Assembly (NCBI GenBank): GCA_963759155.1
Contig: CAVWXX010000019.1
Span: 62,001 to 126,000 of the forward strand
Direction of reading: 5' to 3'
DNA from: SZUA-36 sp963759155
Lineage (GTDB): Bacteria > Pseudomonadota > Gammaproteobacteria > Xanthomonadales > SZUA-36
Length of the DNA stretch: 64,000 nucleotides
The position numbers and the translations under genes were made by a program. The notes beneath the pieces were generated by a model. It had not been told where the DNA came from. It made no database searches and saw only the letters and a list, made by a program, of their open reading frames with translations. Positions 62,980-64,000 of the stretch are shown here, in pieces. The stretch's first letter is position 1. Each line of letters starts with the position of its first letter.

Positions 62980-63303
62980 TCAGGAAATTGTGAAACTTTC
63001 GCCACAACCGCACTCATCGGTTGCGTTTGGATTATCAAACTGGAACGTACTGTTCAGCCCGCTTTGTGTGAAATCGATCCTGGATCCCTGCAAATAAGGC
63101 AAACTTTCATTATCAACAACGATTTTGACTCCGTTATCCTCGAAGACCTGATCATCACTTTCAAACCCGGAAGCAATACTCACTTCATAGGCCCAGCCGG
63201 AGCAACCGGTTTTTCTGACACCCAGGCGCAATGCCACACCATTCTCTTTTTCAAGAAATTGTTTAACTCGTTGTGCTGCAGTGTCGGTTAGCTGAATACT
63301 CAT
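62980..63303 (-). CDS. iscA: Iron-sulfur cluster assembly protein IscA
   Basis: 107 residues of the A-type carrier family: SIQLTDTAAQRVKQFLE, LRLGVRKTGCSGWAYEV, GSRIDFTQSGLNSTFQFDNPNATDECGCGESF region, with the three cluster cysteines (one in TGCSG, two in CGCGES). Length and TDECGCGESF end favour IscA over ErpA. No other isc gene is in view. Divergent from asnS. Confidence 0.92.
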   Translation of the reverse strand: MSIQLTDTAAQRVKQFLEKENGVALRLGVRKTGCSGWAYEVSIASGFESDDQVFEDNGVKIVVDNESLPYLQGSRIDFTQSGLNSTFQFDNPNATDECGCGESFTIS

Positions 63304-63414
63304 ATATTTTGTACCAATGTTGAAAATTTCAGCCTGACGCTTTAAAAGACTGTGCGCATTGCGTCAGGTGATTTATTATCTTGGGCCACTTAACAAGAGA
63401 TCAACCATAACATC

Positions 63415-64000
63415 ATGTCAGCGGTTAGCATAAAAAAAGCACTTCGCGGTGAAATCCCGACGGGTACAGAAGTAAAAATACAAGGCTGGGTGCGCACACG
63501 AAGGGATTCCAAGGCAGGGTTCTCCTTCATTTCAGTTAATGACGGATCCTGTTTTGACAATATCCAGGTCGTTGCACCTGCCGACCTGTCCAATTATAGC
63601 GAAGATGTTCAAAAGCTCTCCAGCGGTTGTTCGGTTATCTGTACAGGCGAGCTGGTTGAATCGCTGGGTCGCGGACAAAAATTTGAAATACAGGCCTCGA
63701 ACGTGGAGGTGACGGGATGGGTTGAAGACCCTGACACCTACCCCATTCAACCCAAACAACACAGTTTTGAGTTTTTGCGCGAGGTAGCCCATCTGCGACC
63801 ACGAACAAATACTTTCGGGGCCATCACCCGTGTACGCCATGTTGCGGCGCAGGCAATACATCGCTATTTTCATGAAAATGGTTTTTTCTGGGTTAATACA
63901 CCCATCATTACAGCGTCTGATGCAGAAGGCGCCGGAGACATGTTTCGCGTAAGTACGCTGGACCTGGCCAACCTGCCGCGTGACGATAAGGGCAATATCG
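63415..64000 (+). CDS. asnS: Asparaginyl-tRNA synthetase, N-terminal part (cut by window end)
   Basis: Starts at ATG 63415 and is open to the last base (195 codons visible of about 460). The OB-fold anticodon domain is seen (VKIQGWVRTRRDSKAGFSFI, NDGSCFDNIQVV), then YPIQPKQHSFEFLREVAHLRPRTN and the start of the class II catalytic domain (RVRHVAAQAIHRYFHENGFFWVNTPIITASDAEGAG). HSFEFLRE and DAEGAG point to AsnS rather than AspS. Confidence 0.95.
   Translation, partial: MSAVSIKKALRGEIPTGTEVKIQGWVRTRRDSKAGFSFISVNDGSCFDNIQVVAPADLSNYSEDVQKLSSGCSVICTGELVESLGRGQKFEIQASNVEVTGWVEDPDTYPIQPKQHSFEFLREVAHLRPRTNTFGAITRVRHVAAQAIHRYFHENGFFWVNTPIITASDAEGAGDMFRVSTLDLANLPRDDKGNI

Overview
The window is chromosomal DNA of a gammaproteobacterium. 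Two syntenic blocks support this: pncC-recA-recX-alaS-csrA-tRNA-Ser(GCU) and rplS-trmD-rimM-rpsP / ffh-ypjD-corC. The rpsF-rpsR-rplI-dnaB order and separate mutS, htpG, hslR, radA, iscA and asnS genes agree. I cannot name genus or species. The gene content suggests a respiring bacterium that also meets low oxygen: it has a quinol-oxidising cytochrome b/Rieske module with a multiheme cytochrome, and an oxygen-sensitive glycyl-radical enzyme.

Layout. 0-7 kb: lipid and envelope genes (cyclopropane-type methyltransferase, acetyltransferase-like protein, sterol-desaturase-like hydroxylase, small exported proteins, a FabF-type ketosynthase). 7.2-11.4 kb: an operon of cytochrome b, a Rieske protein and an octaheme cytochrome c with a TPR tail. 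11.5-17.9 kb: HupE/parvulin pair, acetolactate synthase with its two subunit genes divergent, dapA, and an Lrp-type regulator. 18-25 kb: putA, an unknown protein, a glutamine synthetase and a DUF885 peptidase. 25.1-25.8 kb: a gene-free stretch with tandem and palindromic repeats.

25.9-33.9 kb is the most interesting metabolic region. It is a co-directional cluster of an aldo/keto reductase homologue, an Nramp-related permease without metal ligands, a TIGR04076 protein, P5C dehydrogenase, a glycyl-radical enzyme resembling trans-4-hydroxy-L-proline dehydratase (HypD), and its radical-SAM activase. Together these would convert hydroxyproline to P5C and then to glutamate. putA lies about 9 kb away, so this part of the chromosome looks like a proline/hydroxyproline catabolic region.

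34-37.1 kb: aspartokinase, a higBA toxin-antitoxin locus whose toxin is frameshifted, and three tandem ~185-bp units downstream of tRNA-Ser. The units carry tRNA 3'-end sequence and covarying hairpins, and recall the rtT repeats behind E. coli tyrT. 37.3-48 kb: csrA-alaS-recX-recA-pncC, then a 2.7-kb module (PPOX flavoprotein, membrane hydrolase, endonuclease VIII, DUF2256 protein) bracketed by direct copies of the mutS start region, then mutS. 48-64 kb: mostly housekeeping genes (acyltransferase, hslR, htpG with a sigma-32-type promoter, ribosomal/SRP genes, ypjD, corC, radA, pspF, dnaB, rplI-rpsR-rpsF, iscA, and asnS cut by the window end).
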